From: Tillus elongatus
Lineage: Eukaryota > Arthropoda > Insecta > Coleoptera > Cleridae
Length of the DNA stretch: 64,000 nucleotides
Direction of reading: 5' to 3'
Assembly (NCBI GenBank): GCA_964006375.1
Contig: OZ023266.1
Span: forward strand, 60,620,946 to 60,684,945
The first letter of the stretch is position 1. Each line of letters begins with the position of its first letter. The translations under genes and the position numbers were made by a program. Below are positions 51,148 through 63,530 of this stretch, one piece after another. Under the pieces are notes generated by a model that saw only the letters and a list, made by a program, of their open reading frames with translations, searched no databases and was not told the DNA's origin.

Positions 51148-52257
51148 GTCTGGACGCAGCAAGTGCGTTATGGTAGTGAATTTTCATAAAAATGTTTTTA
51201 ATAACAAATATGTGTGTTTTTTAAGAAATAATAATCAAATTTGGTTACCAGTATAACCTATATAGTAAAAACAATGTGCCATGTTTCATCAAAATAACTT
51301 TATTGTGTGAAAATGTACAAAAATTTCCAAAAGTAAACTTAAAGTGTTCCCGAAAAAACACGTTTCTTGGTCAACCTTATAGGTTAATAGCAAATTGACC
51401 TGTTCCAATATGAAACATTTGATCAAAATTCGCTACCATAACGCACTTGCTGCGTCCAGAATTTCTTTTCCTACAAACATGCATTATATTTCGATGGAAA
51501 ATGCAAAAATGCAATAACATAAGGCGTGTTTGATTTAAAAAAAAGTAAATTTGTATCACCAGCGACTTATGGGCCAGCCTGTGATTGTAGAAATACTATT
51601 TTACGATGTAGCTTAAGACACCCTATAATTAATATATACAAATTTTTTTCATATCTTATGTAATAACGGATATATTGAACTTTATTGATTTTTTACGAAA
51701 ATTCGACAAAAATTATATACCATTAAACGATAAACTCTATAGCTAAGGCTACTGCCAAGCATCAGAGAAAGGGTCTATTTGAAATGAATTTTCTGCAAAT
51801 ATTTTAGTAAAATAAAGGACAATGACGGTTGAAACTAAGACTTTAGGGTTTGTAAAACATCCTTCTTGAGACATTTTCTTTCCATAGTCCGTATTAGATT
51901 CAAGTTATTTGCCTAAATGTTGCCAATTTTGACATTTTAAATCGCCACTTTGACGTTTTGAGGAAAACCCCAATTTATTTTTCTTTAAATGCCTATAACT
52001 TTGTTGTCTTTTGACCTATATAGCTAAATTTTGGTAGGTGGCTTACCTATAAGGATATAAACCTGCGTACCAAATTTGGTTGCCCTTACTTTGTTAATTC
52101 CGGAGATATAATTTTTTTTCGAAAGAAAACACAAAATTTTCCGGGAAAACCTGGGCAGATTTTCCTGGCTAACGAACTCATCCAAGCCATTTGCAAAAGG
52201 AATTTTTTCACCAAATTTAATCAAAATCGGCCCATTATTTTTTGAGTTATCGGTGTG

Positions 52258-52403
<146 letters not shown>

Positions 52404-52505
52404 ACATATAAAAATTGAAACTGACCCCGGATATGTTTTCTGGGGGGCCTAATTAGCGCTCATTTGAAGAAATTTTTTCAAAATTCAAAAGTCGGGATCT
52501 CCTCA

Positions 52506-52536
52506 TTAGTGAATTTTTTTTAAGAAAATTCACTAA
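52506..52536. other. Terminal hairpin of family A
   Basis: A perfect 12-bp stem TTAGTGAATTTT / AAAATTCACTAA with a 7-nt loop (TTTTAAG). The stem is identical to 23350-23380 while the loop differs. Confidence 0.85.
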
Positions 52537-52649
52537 AAGGAAAATGAAAATGACAGATCTCTTTAAAATGTCTATGTGTTGTGTGTTAATATTTAATATG
52601 AAAATAAAATCAACTTATCACAATAATAACCATAACTGCAATTGTAATT

Positions 52650-53480
52650 AGATTAGATTCGATTTGAGTTGGCTATTCCAGCCCCTTTACCGCGACCTTA
52701 GGTCTGTTGTGGCTCGCGTCTAGTTGCTTAAATTTCACCCATAAAATACAGCTTCTTGCGGGAGTCGATATGTTTTAAGGGCGAAAGTTCGTTTGACAGA
52801 TGTACTGCCATCTGACTGAAGTCGATTGCCCGTTTCGAAGCTCAAAGAGAGATAACCTCTCTCAGAGTTTGTCTGGATCCGACATCTGCCAGTGTTTGAC
52901 ACGAGGTGGTAACATGAAGTCTCGCACCCCAGTAGCATCCAAGCTAGGTCGTTTTCCTGTTCAAAGCCCACGTAAGAGGCCCCAATCCCCAGTTGCAACT
53001 CACCTTTAGAGATCTCAGCTGTCTTCTAGGTTCATCTAGATCCGATACCCGCCAGTTTTTGCTTAAATTTCACCCAACAAATCGTAGTAGGCGATATTTG
53101 TGAGGGGGTAAGTCGGTTTGCCATCTGAGTGAAGCATTTTGTCCGTTTCCAAGCTCAAAGAGAGATAATCTCTCTCCGAGTTTGTCTGGACCCGACATCA
53201 GTCATTATTTGACTCGAGGATGTACCATCAAATCACTCACCCCTGGAGATTTCAGCTCTCCCCCGGGTTAATCTAGACTCGACACCCAGCAGTGTTAGAC
53301 TCAAAGCGACATCCCACACACTCTCGCTCCCGAGCATCACGCACGCCAGGTCGTTTCAAAGCACAGTAGGGGCCTCGAAATCCAGGTGTATACCACTCCC
53401 CAGAGATCTTAACCCCCTCCGGGTCATTTGGATACCCGGCACCCACCAGCGGCTAACCCAAGGCATATTTACTGAAACGT
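52650..53480 (+). repeat. Family D repeat, two tandem units
   Basis: A moderate-GC block unlike its surroundings. GCTTAAATTTCACCCA recurs at 52726 and 53061 (335 bp apart), followed each time by AGCTCAAAGAGAGATAA, TCTCTC.GAGTTTGTCTGGA, CCGACATC and TTTGAC. Relatives lie at 63075-63530 and, partly, at 57715-57870. Open frames occur on both strands but are not conserved between units. Confidence 0.7.
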
Positions 53481-53654
53481 CGCTACCGAGTAACAACAAG
53501 CGAGGTTAATAATGATAAGCGTTTTTTCAAAACTCGAAACCCAAATTTTTGTCATTTTTGAATTATAAATCGATTGTATAGCACTTAATACAGGGGAATA
53601 CGATGGTCGACACAGTTTTTTCATATCTAGACAAATACTGTTGCTATAACATTA

Positions 53655-54106
53655 TACAGGCTGTCTCAAAAATGATAGTCCATGTTAGAGGTGCACATTC
53701 AGCACAAAAAATAAGACTTTTTTTTTATATAAACATGGGTCTGCAAATGCTTAGTTTTTTAAATACAGCATGTTAAAGTTATTTGTTTTTGTCAGTTTTT
53801 CACGAATAAGTCCAAGTCAAATTAAAATTTTGACGTGAAAATTGGCATATGGGGGTTTTCTAGGGGAAGAAATTTAAATATGTTATTGTTAATAACACTG
53901 CTGGCAGAGGGCGCCACATGTAAGACATGGCTTGCATTCAATTGGCTATAATCTTTTGACACCCAGTAATATCGACCTACCGTATAGCTACATTGCAGCC
54001 CTTATCAATTGTAAGCAAAAATGTATACTTGATTTAAATCTCTCAGACACACCATTTTCGAAATATTTCAATTTTTGTATGTCGATGTCGCTCAAAAATT
54101 AATTCT
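53655..54106 (+). repeat. Left long terminal inverted repeat, transposon I
   Basis: Pairs with 55634-56086 from the tip through GGTCGATATTACTGGGTGTC-type blocks to the inner AAAAATTAATT. Mismatches are scattered (several percent by eye). Confidence 0.9.
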
Positions 54107-54408
54107 GCGACAAATCATAGGAATACATTTTTCACCATTTAAGTATCAGTAAGTATAAACTTAATTTTCTTATTTTCTAGTTAAAAATTAAAATCTTACC
54201 AGAAATAAGAACTGACAAGACACAATCATGAAGATAAAATAAAAAGTTATGATAACAAACTTTGAACAAACATTTAGTGGTTTCCATCGTTACGGGATTT
54301 GACTTTTGCGTTTTCGTCGTGACATATACTACGATTGACTTTTACGTTTCAGACTACTCACTATTTTTAAGTAATTAATTGTATTGTCCGTAATTTTTCC
54401 AATCAAAT

Positions 54409-55572
54409 ATGGAAGTCTTTACCAACAATGAATTAACAGACATGCATGTTATGTATTCACGAGCTTTTGGTAACTGTTATGAGGCGAAACGACTGTATGA
54501 AGAAGCCTTCCCAAATAGAAGAATTCCAGGCAGAAGGATGTTTCAACGGATTGAGATCCGTCTGCGAGAAACAGGTACATACTTACATTATATAATACAT
54601 CGATCTGTCTCTTTCGAATATACCTATATATTTTTACCACCTACCCTTAATAAAGTTACTGCTGATCGAGGCAGACCACGAAGTGCACGAAATCCTGATT
54701 TTGAAGAGGCTGTTCCGGATGAAATTGAAAAAAATCCACAAATAAGTACTAGCGAAATGGCCAATCATCTGGGAGCATCCAATGCAACGATATGGCGAGT
54801 TCTTCACGAGCAACAATTGCGTCCATATCACATTCAACGTGTGCAGGCACTATCGCTTGAAAGAGATTTTATACCTCGCCTACAATTTTGCCAATGGTTT
54901 CTTCAACATAATAATGTAGAGAACTTGTTGAGTTGTGTATTGTTTACTGACGAGTCTGGATTTAGGCGCGACGGGATCGTCAATTTTCGTAACAGCCATA
55001 TTTGGGCTGACGAAAATCCCCACGCAGTTTTTGAAAGGCGTCATCAACAGCAATTTCCCTTAAATGTATCGGCTGGAATTGTGGGGTGTCATTTGATAGG
55101 ACCAATTGTTTTACCTCACAGACTTAATGCTACAACTTATCTTGAATTCCTGCAAAACCAACTTAATGGGTCATTAGAAAATATACCTCTTGACATAAGA
55201 CATAACCTGTGGTTTATGCATGACGGAGCCCCCCCCCCCCCCCATATTTCTCCCTAAATGTCAGAAATTACCTAAGCAATACTTTTGGACGCAGATGGAT
55301 CGGTCGCGGTGGACCTCAGCCACGGCCGGCTCGATCCCCTGATTTAAATCCTATGGACTTTTATTTATGGGGGCAACTCAAAAGTATTGTTTATTAAGCA
55401 AATGTTGAAAACTTTGATGATCTGCAGCAAAGAATTGTACTTGGATGCGAACAAATTAGAAATACACCAAAAATATTTCACAAGTACGAAGATATATGCT
55501 CCGCAGAATACGAAAGTGTATTGAAGTGGAGGGTGGCCATTTTGAACATTAATTGTAGTCGGGTATCATAAA
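54409..55572 (+). pseudogene. DD41D transposase I, disrupted
   Basis: From ATG 54409 the frame runs 282 codons: N-terminal DNA-binding region (ELTDMHVMYSRAFGN ... RRIPGRRMFQRI), a Pro-rich RGRPRSARNPDFEEA linker, a second helix-turn-helix (TSEMANHLGASNATIWRVL), D181 (FTDESGF) and D272 (MHDGAPP). A run of 15 C at 55229-55243 then shifts the frame. The continuation in the other frame holds WIGRGG, ARSPDLNPMDFYLWG with the third D 41 residues after the second, and a TAA inside SIVY-. Spacing fits the DD41D group (rosa/Visitor type). Residues 56-82 look foreign and could be an 81-bp in-frame intron (54575-54655, GT...AG). Not functional as it stands. Confidence 0.85.
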
Positions 55573-55633
55573 ATGTTATACACTTTTTTATTTGTTGTTA
55601 AAATTTGCAGACAATACAATTAATTACTTGAGA

Positions 55634-56086
55634 AAAATTAATTTTTGAAGGACATCCACATACAAAAATTGAAATAACTCGAAAATGGTGTGTCTGAGAG
55701 ATTTGGATCAAATATACATTTTTTTCTTACAATTTATAAGGGCTGCAATGTAACTATACGGTAGGTCGATATTACTGGGTGTCAAAATATTATAGCCAAT
55801 TGAATGCAAGCTTAGTCTTACAGGTGGCGCCCTCTACCAGCAGTGTTATTAACAATACCATATTTAAATTTTTGCCCTCAAAAACCCCCGCATGCCAACT
55901 TTCACTCCAAAATTTTAATTTGACTCAGACTTATTCGTGAAAAACTGACAAAAACAAATAACTTTAACACGCTGTATTTAAAAAACTAAGCATTTGCGGA
56001 CTCATGTTTATATGAAAAAATAATCTTATTTTTTTGTGCTTAATGTGCACCTGTAACATAGACCATCATTTTTGAAACACCCTGTA
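55634..56086 (-). repeat. Right long terminal inverted repeat, transposon I
   Basis: Inverted partner of 53655-54106, ending ACACCCTGTA. Its outer 400 bp include CACCTGTAAC and TGCGGACTCATGTTTATATG blocks matching the left side. Confidence 0.9.
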
Positions 56087-56755
56087 TATTTCAAGCGATT
56101 TAACAAAACTTGACATCTGATTAAAATTTGTTTCATTGAAACTCGATATCTACATTCCCAAGAACTTTTATCTCGATTTCGGCAATGCACATAAAGCCAC
56201 TGCAAGAAGTTCCTTATTAAAATAAAAAAAGACTACTGACCTAGAAAAGAAAAACAAACAAACAAACTGCCAACTAACAACATTTTTCAAAAAATCAGAG
56301 TAAATCAGAGAAAATGTTTTCAAATTATGAATACCTTTCAGAAAAATACTATCAAAGTGTGATTTGACTGCCAGCAAAATCAGCCGCTACCCAAAATGTC
56401 TGTCGAAGAGGTGTTTTACGATAGCCAAGTATGGCTGTATAATTTAGACATAGTTATACAACAGAAAAAAATCAAAGCAGGGAAAATATATCCTTTTATA
56501 CTTGGTTAAAAACGCAGGCCAATCGCTGATGCAGTTAGGTTGCTTCAGGGTTACAGCACTAAAACCTTGGAGCCAAAACTTATTGGCGAGTAAATGCATG
56601 ATATTATGGCGCTGTAGTCATTTTACGACTCGTGAAGTTCGCAAAATAAAAATAAAATTATGAGTATCGTGTAACTTCTTAGAAAATAGTGGTGTTTTCA
56701 AAAATACATTTCACACATCTTTCCTATACGAGTTTACAGCTACATGCCTCCTGAC
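56087..56755. other. Unannotated interval
   Basis: AT-rich DNA, with no recognisable feature. The minus-strand frame at 56168-56377 has no motif. Confidence 0.35.
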
Positions 56756-56832
56756 AGAGCGTTTGGAAGGACAGAGAAAGATTTTAGGAAACAAGAGCGT
56801 TTGGAAGGGCAGCGAAAGATTTTAGGAAACAA
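56756..56832 (+). repeat. Two tandem 38-bp units
   Basis: AGAGCGTTTGGAAGGACAGA ... GAAACA followed by AGAGCGTTTGGAAGGGCAGC ... GAAACA, differing at two bases. Confidence 0.9.
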
Positions 56833-57307
56833 GATATCGCATTTTGACTATCATAAAATATTGAGAAAACATGGCGCAGTTAAAATTTTGGGAAAAGACT
56901 GGAAAATATAGGATTTATAGTCTGCTTCAAAAACTATTCTCAATCTAAGCTGCCATTCACCTCAGAGCGACCAGATATGTCAAAACGAAGAATGTATGAA
57001 AATGGCGTAAAAGATGTACAATTTTGTCCAGGAAGGTCCAGCTTGTAATATGTAAAGTGTGAAGATGTTGAGAAGTTGCTTCGTGGTTGTGAATTATTTG
57101 AGGCTGCAGATCTATTATGTAAATAAGCTTTAAAAGGAAACGACAAAGATATAGAAGACAATGAAGGAAAACGTGACGAAGACAATGAGCCCTCTATTTA
57201 AACTTTATGCTTGCAGATATCAAGTTTACGTATTTGTAGAGTTTTAAAAGAATAGCATTTTTGGTTTATTTCTTATAAAGAGAGTTAAGCCTGTTTTGTT
57301 CTATAAC
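56833..57307 (+). other. Possible decayed coding sequence, unassigned
   Basis: An ATG near 56746 leads through the 38-bp repeats, and codon-like text continues in changing frames (FDYHKILRKHGAVKILGKDW), but I cannot assign a family and stops are frequent. Confidence 0.25.
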
Positions 57308-57321
57308 ATATGTAGTTATGT
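57308..57321 (+). repeat. Target-site duplication of family C copy, left
   Basis: ATATGTAGTTATGT, exactly repeated at 57583-57596. Confidence 0.8.
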
Positions 57322-57582
57322 AAGGCTATATGCATTCTCGCAACAATTAGAACAGTAGACCGGTTTCGCTCTCATTAGAGCTCTTCAGTACGGCATACTA
57401 ATTGCAGCAAAAATACACCTATAAAGTAGTACGGCTATAGTAGCCAGCCTTTTAACACTAAGTGGGTGGTGGACGTGCCGCATTAAGTAATACGGCTATA
57501 GCAGCCAGCCTTTCAACACTAGCGTGACAACATACTACTTGGTTCCGCAACTAGGTGGCGGCACATTCACCACTCACTTAGT
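57322..57582 (+). mobile_element. Family C element (261 bp) with internal duplication
   Basis: It starts AAGGCTATATGCATTCTCGC and ends CACCACTCACTTAGT, matching the ends seen at 49687 and 36668. Inside, AAGTA(G/A)TACGGCTATAG followed by CAGCC.TT.AACACTA occurs twice. An exact 14-bp duplication flanks it. Not coding. Confidence 0.78.
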
Positions 57583-57596
57583 ATATGTAGTTATGT
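57583..57596 (+). repeat. Target-site duplication of family C copy, right
   Basis: ATATGTAGTTATGT, matches 57308-57321. Confidence 0.8.
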
Positions 57597-57714
57597 TGCT
57601 AATAAACTGATATAAAATATTAGTGTTGAATTTATCGTCATGCAAGTTGGTAAACAAAAAAAACCTCTCCTGAAAAATTAGGCTTTTGTAGATGTCGAGT
57701 TATAAAAAAAAAAA

Positions 57715-57870
57715 CAGTCTACAGTTGTCCATTTCGAAACCCACGGTGAACGCCTCATAATCCGGGTGTATATCACTCCCTAGAGATATCCGTCTCCCTC
57801 CAGGCTTTTCTGGACTAGACCCACGCCAGTCTTTGAGTCCAATTAGTCTCCTGTTACGACAGGTAGGAGT
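57715..57870 (+). repeat. Family D fragment
   Basis: TTCGAAACCCACGGTGAACG ... GGGTGTATATCACTCCCTAG matches the later part of the family D unit (about 53360-53410 and 63430-63480). Confidence 0.6.
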
Positions 57871-57994
57871 TACAGTCGGCCTATTTTGTTAGTTCGTCCC
57901 CGGACTCACAGGGGATACCATTAGTATAATAAAATAACTTATTAACAATAACAAAAATATAAGCAGGTTCTGTATAACGAGAATGTTGACCTGT

Positions 57995-58035
57995 TTTTAG
58001 CGATTTTTTTAAAATTCGCTAATGAGGAGATCTGC

Positions 58036-58114
<79 letters not shown>
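57995..58114 (-). repeat. Family A/B-type terminus and (TA)n tract
   Basis: AAAATTCGCTAATGAGGAGATCT at about 58011-58033 is an inverted (TA)n-family end, followed by about 38 TA units. Transposon II lies directly against the TA tract. Confidence 0.75.
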
Positions 58115-58121
<7 letters not shown>

Positions 58122-58456
58122 TGGAACAGCCAAATGGAATAAATTCGATAACGGATAAATGAGGGCGTGTTGGGAAAAACGCTTGGACACGTCGATTTGT
58201 ATTTTTAACTGCGCATCTTTTTCAAGAAAAAAAATTTATATAGGGTGCGTCATGTGACAGTGGCCAATACCAACTTTCTTATTTTAAATACAAGCCCCTG
58301 TATATTATTAATTTTTTGGATTTTTCAGAAAATTCTAGACATAATTCATGTACAATGTTCTATACCTATCTTCAACTGTTTCGGAAATATTAAGTATTTT
58401 CAGATTTATTACAAAAATTAACATTAAAAATAGAAAATTATTTTATTTCACAAATT
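58115..58456 (+). repeat. Left terminal inverted repeat, transposon II
   Basis: TACAATGTGGAACAGCCAAA to ATTTCACAAATTC. It matches the reverse complement of 59841-60182 with only a handful of differences by eye. Confidence 0.93.
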
Positions 58457-58743
58457 CGCTACATTGCATTCAATACTTATTTCCCATTCAGCTCTTGATA
58501 ATGAGAAAGTAAACAAAAACCATTCCTGCGTTTCTTTTTACTGATATGAAATGAAACAAAAACAAAAACAGTTTTCTTTCTGTTCGTATAAAACTCGTAG
58601 CCTTAGCAACTTGTTGTCTGCCTGCATGACAGTAGTGATTAGTGTCAGTGCTATTGTCGTTTGAATTTCGTTAACTGTACGTAATAATATCAGAAAAATG
58701 GTTCATTTAACAGAAATGCACAAAATAACCATTCTACAAATGA

Positions 58744-59784
58744 TTGGTTATGGAGATAACACACGGACAGATGGAAGTGTCTCGCTTATTTCACGAAAAA
58801 TTTCCAAATTTGCCGCCTGTATCCCAAGGAACAATTAGCAAAATAGAAAAGCAGTTTCGCGAGCTTGGTCATGTGAGACAGATAAAAAAAGTAGCTGCCA
58901 ATGCAGTAAGTGATGATACGAAATTGGATATTACGCTTGAGTTTCAAGAAAACCCACATACTTCTGGTCGACAAGCAGCCCAACTATTCAACGTTAGCCA
59001 CACAGCAATTTTTCGAACATTAAAGGAAAGTAAAATGCATCCCTATAAAATGATACCAACTCAGGAGCTCATGGAGGACGATTTCGATAGGAGAACGTAT
59101 TTTTGTGAACAAATGATGGCAATGTTAGATAACAATGTGATCCAATTAGAAGATGTTTTGTTTTCTGATGAGAGCACATTTACACTTCACGGTCATGTTA
59201 ATCGTCAAAATTGCCGCTATTGGTCTAATGAGAATCCTCACTGGATGAGAGAGGAACATACGCAATATCCTGAAAAAGTTAATGTTTGGGCAGGAATTGT
59301 TGGAAATCATATCGTAGGTCCCTTTTTCATTGATGGCAACTTGAATGGGGATAAATATTTAGAACTGCTCCAAAATAATGTCGTGCCAACTTTGACAAAC
59401 TTATATCCAGATCCAGCAAACCCACAAGTTCCTGCCAATAAAATATGGTTTCAGCAAGATGGAGCACCGCCCCATTACCAAATCAATGTCCGGCAGTACC
59501 TGAACCAAATTTTTCCAAATCGGTGGATAGGGAGGCGCGGATCGATAGAATGGCCAGCACGATCTCCTGATCTGTCGCTATTAGACTACTTTTTGTGGGG
59601 ATATGTCAAAAGTATTGTATACAAAACTAAGCCCCTCAACTTAGATGACTTAAAAAGACGAATCACGCTTGCGATTAGATCAGTCACGCCTGAGATGTTG
59701 AGTAATGTTAGAAGACATTTCTATACCAGATTAGCATGTTGCCAAGATGTTCGTGGCGAGCATTTTCAACATTTACTACATTGA
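58744..59784 (+). CDS. DD41D transposase II (346 codons, N-terminal frameshift)
   Basis: The open frame shows FHEKFPNLPPVSQGTISKIE (first helix-turn-helix, residues 16-35), SGRQAAQLFNVSHTAIFRTL (74-93, second), then the catalytic triad D142 (LFSDEST), D239 (QQDGAPPH) and D281 (SPDLSLLDYFLWG), with 41 residues between the last two. That is the DD41D signature of a mariner-related group (rosa/Visitor type). The natural start is probably ATG 58698 (MVHLTEMHKITILQMIG): that frame joins this one only after one extra base near 58750-58770. So one frameshift separates this copy from a full-length gene of about 360 codons. Some frames on the other strand are shadows. Confidence 0.92.
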   Translation: MVMEITHGQMEVSRLFHEKFPNLPPVSQGTISKIEKQFRELGHVRQIKKVAANAVSDDTKLDITLEFQENPHTSGRQAAQLFNVSHTAIFRTLKESKMHPYKMIPTQELMEDDFDRRTYFCEQMMAMLDNNVIQLEDVLFSDESTFTLHGHVNRQNCRYWSNENPHWMREEHTQYPEKVNVWAGIVGNHIVGPFFIDGNLNGDKYLELLQNNVVPTLTNLYPDPANPQVPANKIWFQQDGAPPHYQINVRQYLNQIFPNRWIGRRGSIEWPARSPDLSLLDYFLWGYVKSIVYKTKPLNLDDLKRRITLAIRSVTPEMLSNVRRHFYTRLACCQDVRGEHFQHLLH

Positions 59785-59840
59785 CATTAATTTTTTTTTG
59801 TTTTTTTAAATTATTAAGAAATAATCAGTATTTCTTATTA

Positions 59841-60819
<979 letters not shown>

Positions 60820-60820
<1 letters not shown>

Positions 60821-62505
60821 TAGCTAATTTTCGTAGAACAAATTTGTTAACGCATTTTTGCATTTTTTATCGAAATATGATGCGTTTATAAGAAAAAAAT
60901 CTGGACGCAGTAAGTGCGTTTTGGTAGCGAATTTTCGGTAAATTTGCAGATTAGCTCCCGAACGCTTTTCAAAAAACTGTTTTCAGAAACCTGCCTAGAC
61001 CCCCCCCCCGATCCACAACACCCAAGAAAAATTCTTGTTCACACCCCCCAAGGAAGTTACGGGACCAGGAGTGAATAGGGGTGCTGGGGGTATGTAGTAA
61101 AAAGGAAATATGAGCAGAAAATGCGAATAAAACGGGCTTGAAAGTTGTCTTTTTCACATCTTGAAGCCATATCCCCCTTAAACCCTGCGTACCCCGCACA
61201 GCACCCCTATTCCCCCACAAAAATTCTTGTTTACACTCCCCAAGGAAGTTACGGGACCAACAAATACGTTAATGCATTTTTGAATTTTTTATCGAAATAT
61301 GATGCGTTTGTAAGAAAAAAGTTTTGGCGCAGTAAGTGCGTTTAGGTAGCGAATTTTCGGTAAATTTGCAGTTTAGCTCCCGAACGCTTTTCAAAACACT
61401 GTTTTCAGAAATCTGCCTAGGGGCCCCCCTGGATCCACAAACCCCAAGAAAAATTTCTTGTTCACACTCCCCAAGGAAGTTACGGGACCAGGAGTGAGTA
61501 GAGGTGTATAATTTTTTTAGCTCATTTTTGTAGAACAAATCCGTTAATGCATTTTTGTATTTTCTATCGAAATATGATGCGTTTGTAGGAAAAAAAACTG
61601 GACGCAGTAAGTGCGTTTTGGTAGCGAATTTTCGGTAAATTTGCAGTTTAGCTCCCGAACTTCTTTCAAAAAACTGTTTTCAGAAACCTGCCTAGGGCCC
61701 CCCTGAATATACAAACCCCAAGAAAGATTTCTTGTTCACACCCCCCAAGGAAGTTACGGGACCAGGAGTGAGTAGAGGTGCATAATTTTTTTTAGTTAAA
61801 TTTCGTAGAACAAATTCGTTAATGCATTTTTGCATTTTTTGTCGAAATATGAAAAAATCTGGACGCAGTAAGTGCGTTTTGGTAACGAATTTTCGGTAAA
61901 TTTTCAGGTTAACTGCCGAACGCTTTTCAAAAAACTGTTTTCAGAAACCTGCCTATCCCCCCCCCTGGATCCACAAACCCCAAGGAAAATTTCTTGTTCA
62001 CACTCCCCAAGGAAGTTACGGGACCAGGAGTGTATAATTTTTTTTAGCTAATTTTCGTAGAACAAATTCGTTAATGCATTTTTGCATTTTTTTATCGAAA
62101 TATGAAGCGTTTTTAAGAAAAAAATCAGGAGGAAGTAAGTGCGTTTTGGTAGCGAATTTTCGGTAAATTTGCAGTTTAGCTCCCGAACGCTTTTTAAAAC
62201 ACTGTTTTCAGAAACCTACCTAGCCCCCCCCCCTGTATCCACAAACCCCAAGAAAAATGTCTTGTTCACACTCCCCAAGGAAGTTACGGGACCAGGAGTG
62301 AGTAGGGGTGTATAATTTTTTTTAGCTAATTTTTGTAGAACAAATTCGATAATGCATTTTTGCATTTTCTATCGAAATATGATGCGTTTGTAAGAAAAAA
62401 AAAAACTGGACGCAGTAAGTGCGTTTTGGTAGCGAATTTTCAGTAAATTTGCAGTTTAGCTCCCGAACGCTTTTCAAAAAACTGTTTTCAGAAACCAGCC
62501 TTGTA
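60820..62505. repeat. Satellite of about 260-280-bp units, six copies
   Basis: GCGAATTTTCGGTAAATTT recurs at about 60928, 61351, 61626, 61888, 62153 and 62433. Spacings are 262-280 bp except the first (423 bp), where 61071-61222 carries an extra diverged segment. Each unit contains the family A terminal motif (CTGGACGCAGTAAGTGCGTT), a TTAATGCATTTTTGCATTTT block, a C-run (6-9 C) and CTCCCCAAGGAAGTTACGGG. Open frames here are chance. Confidence 0.95.
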
Positions 62506-62649
62506 TTTATATTTTCCTATAGACATATACACAATGCTAAACAATGAAAATATATTCGCTGCATATTTTTGATGAGATATGCATCTTTAGAGGAAATTTT
62601 TTCCATCTTTACACAGCGGTGGATCAAATTTAAACCGCAAATTTTTTGT

Positions 62650-63030
62650 CATAAACTTTTTACACAGTAAGCAAATTTTTCAATACATCTTATTTTTCTA
62701 CGTAGTCTCTTCTTTTTTCTCCATTTTTTTTCCCGGCAGATTAAATGTTTTTTATCGCCGTTATCGAAAATTGAAGATGCTCGTGTCTCCTCCAAGTTCT
62801 TCTTTGAGTGGTTCAAAAGGATTGTTTCCACGTTTCCTTGCGTCGAAGCAGCAGCATGTGGCCGAGCGTTGTGTGGCGAAAAATTCGTCTTTTTCGCGCA
62901 AAGCCTGTTTTAGTTTATCAATGAGCTGGCAGTAGGAGGCGGCGTTAATTGTTCGCTGCTCATCGCTGAATAAAACCTTCTTCCAATTATTAACAGACCA
63001 ATGTTGATGCTTTCGGACAAAACTCAATCT
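62650..63030 (-). pseudogene. mariner/Tc1-like transposase fragment, dead
   Basis: On the minus strand: KHQHWSVNNWKKVLFSDEQ (63027-62950, the first catalytic block FSDE), INAASYCQLIDKLKQALREK (about 62945-62885, a mariner-type stretch), then a poorly matching piece and FEPLKEELGG near 62800, resembling the block after the third catalytic residue. The second and third aspartates are not readable. The FSDEQ part looks Tc1-like and the next part mariner-like, so there may be an internal deletion. Confidence 0.6.
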
Positions 63031-63074
63031 TCGAAATTAGTAACGTTTATTTAGCTGGTCTCTTGCTCCTTAAT

Positions 63075-63530
63075 TGGACTTCACTTAGATTAGATTATAT
63101 TCAATGTGAGTAGGCTATTCCAGTTCATCCACCGCGACCTTAGATTTATTGTGGCTCACGTCTAATTGCTTAAATTTCACCCATCAAATCCAGATTCCTG
63201 GAGGAGACGATATTTTTGAGGCAGAGTCCTTCAGGTGATTTTTTCCTCGCTTGCTGTTGAGGTGTAACGCTATCTAGGCGAAATCGCTTACCTCGTTTGA
63301 AGCCCACAGAGACTTAGTCGCTCTCAGAGTTCGTCTGAACCCGACATACGACATACGACAGTGTTTGACTCGAGGTGGTATCATACGGAGCTCGCTCCCG
63401 ATCAGCATGCAAGTGAGGTCGTTTTACCGTTTCGAAGCTCACAGTGGAGGCCTCAACCACTAGGAATAATCCACATCCTAGAGATTCAATACCCATGGGC
63501 ATCTCACCCGCGTGATCTGTTATTTAACGC
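63075..63530 (+). repeat. Family D repeat, single unit
   Basis: TTAGATTAGATTATATTCAA, GTAGGCTATTCCAG, CCGCGACCTTAG, GCTTAAATTTCACCCATCAA and later TTTGACTCGAGGTGGTA follow the order of 52650-53060. This copy is longer between the motifs near 63235-63260. Confidence 0.7.

Larger units (their letters stand above)
53655..56086 (+). mobile_element. DD41D transposon I with long terminal inverted repeats
   Basis: A 2.43-kb element bounded by TA on both sides. The left end TACAGGCTGTCTCAAAAATG and the right end (reversed TACAGGGTGTTTCAAAAATG) open inverted repeats of about 450 bp. Between them lies a transposase pseudogene. Most mariner-group elements have inverted repeats of about 30 bp, so this length is unusual. 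Confidence 0.9.

Noticed and set aside
52800..53009. Overlapping open frames on both strands in family D
   Set aside because: Neither is conserved in the second tandem unit or in the copy at 63075-63530.
61145..61538. Short frames of 66-89 codons in the satellite
   Set aside because: They follow the tandem unit, differ between units and have no motif.
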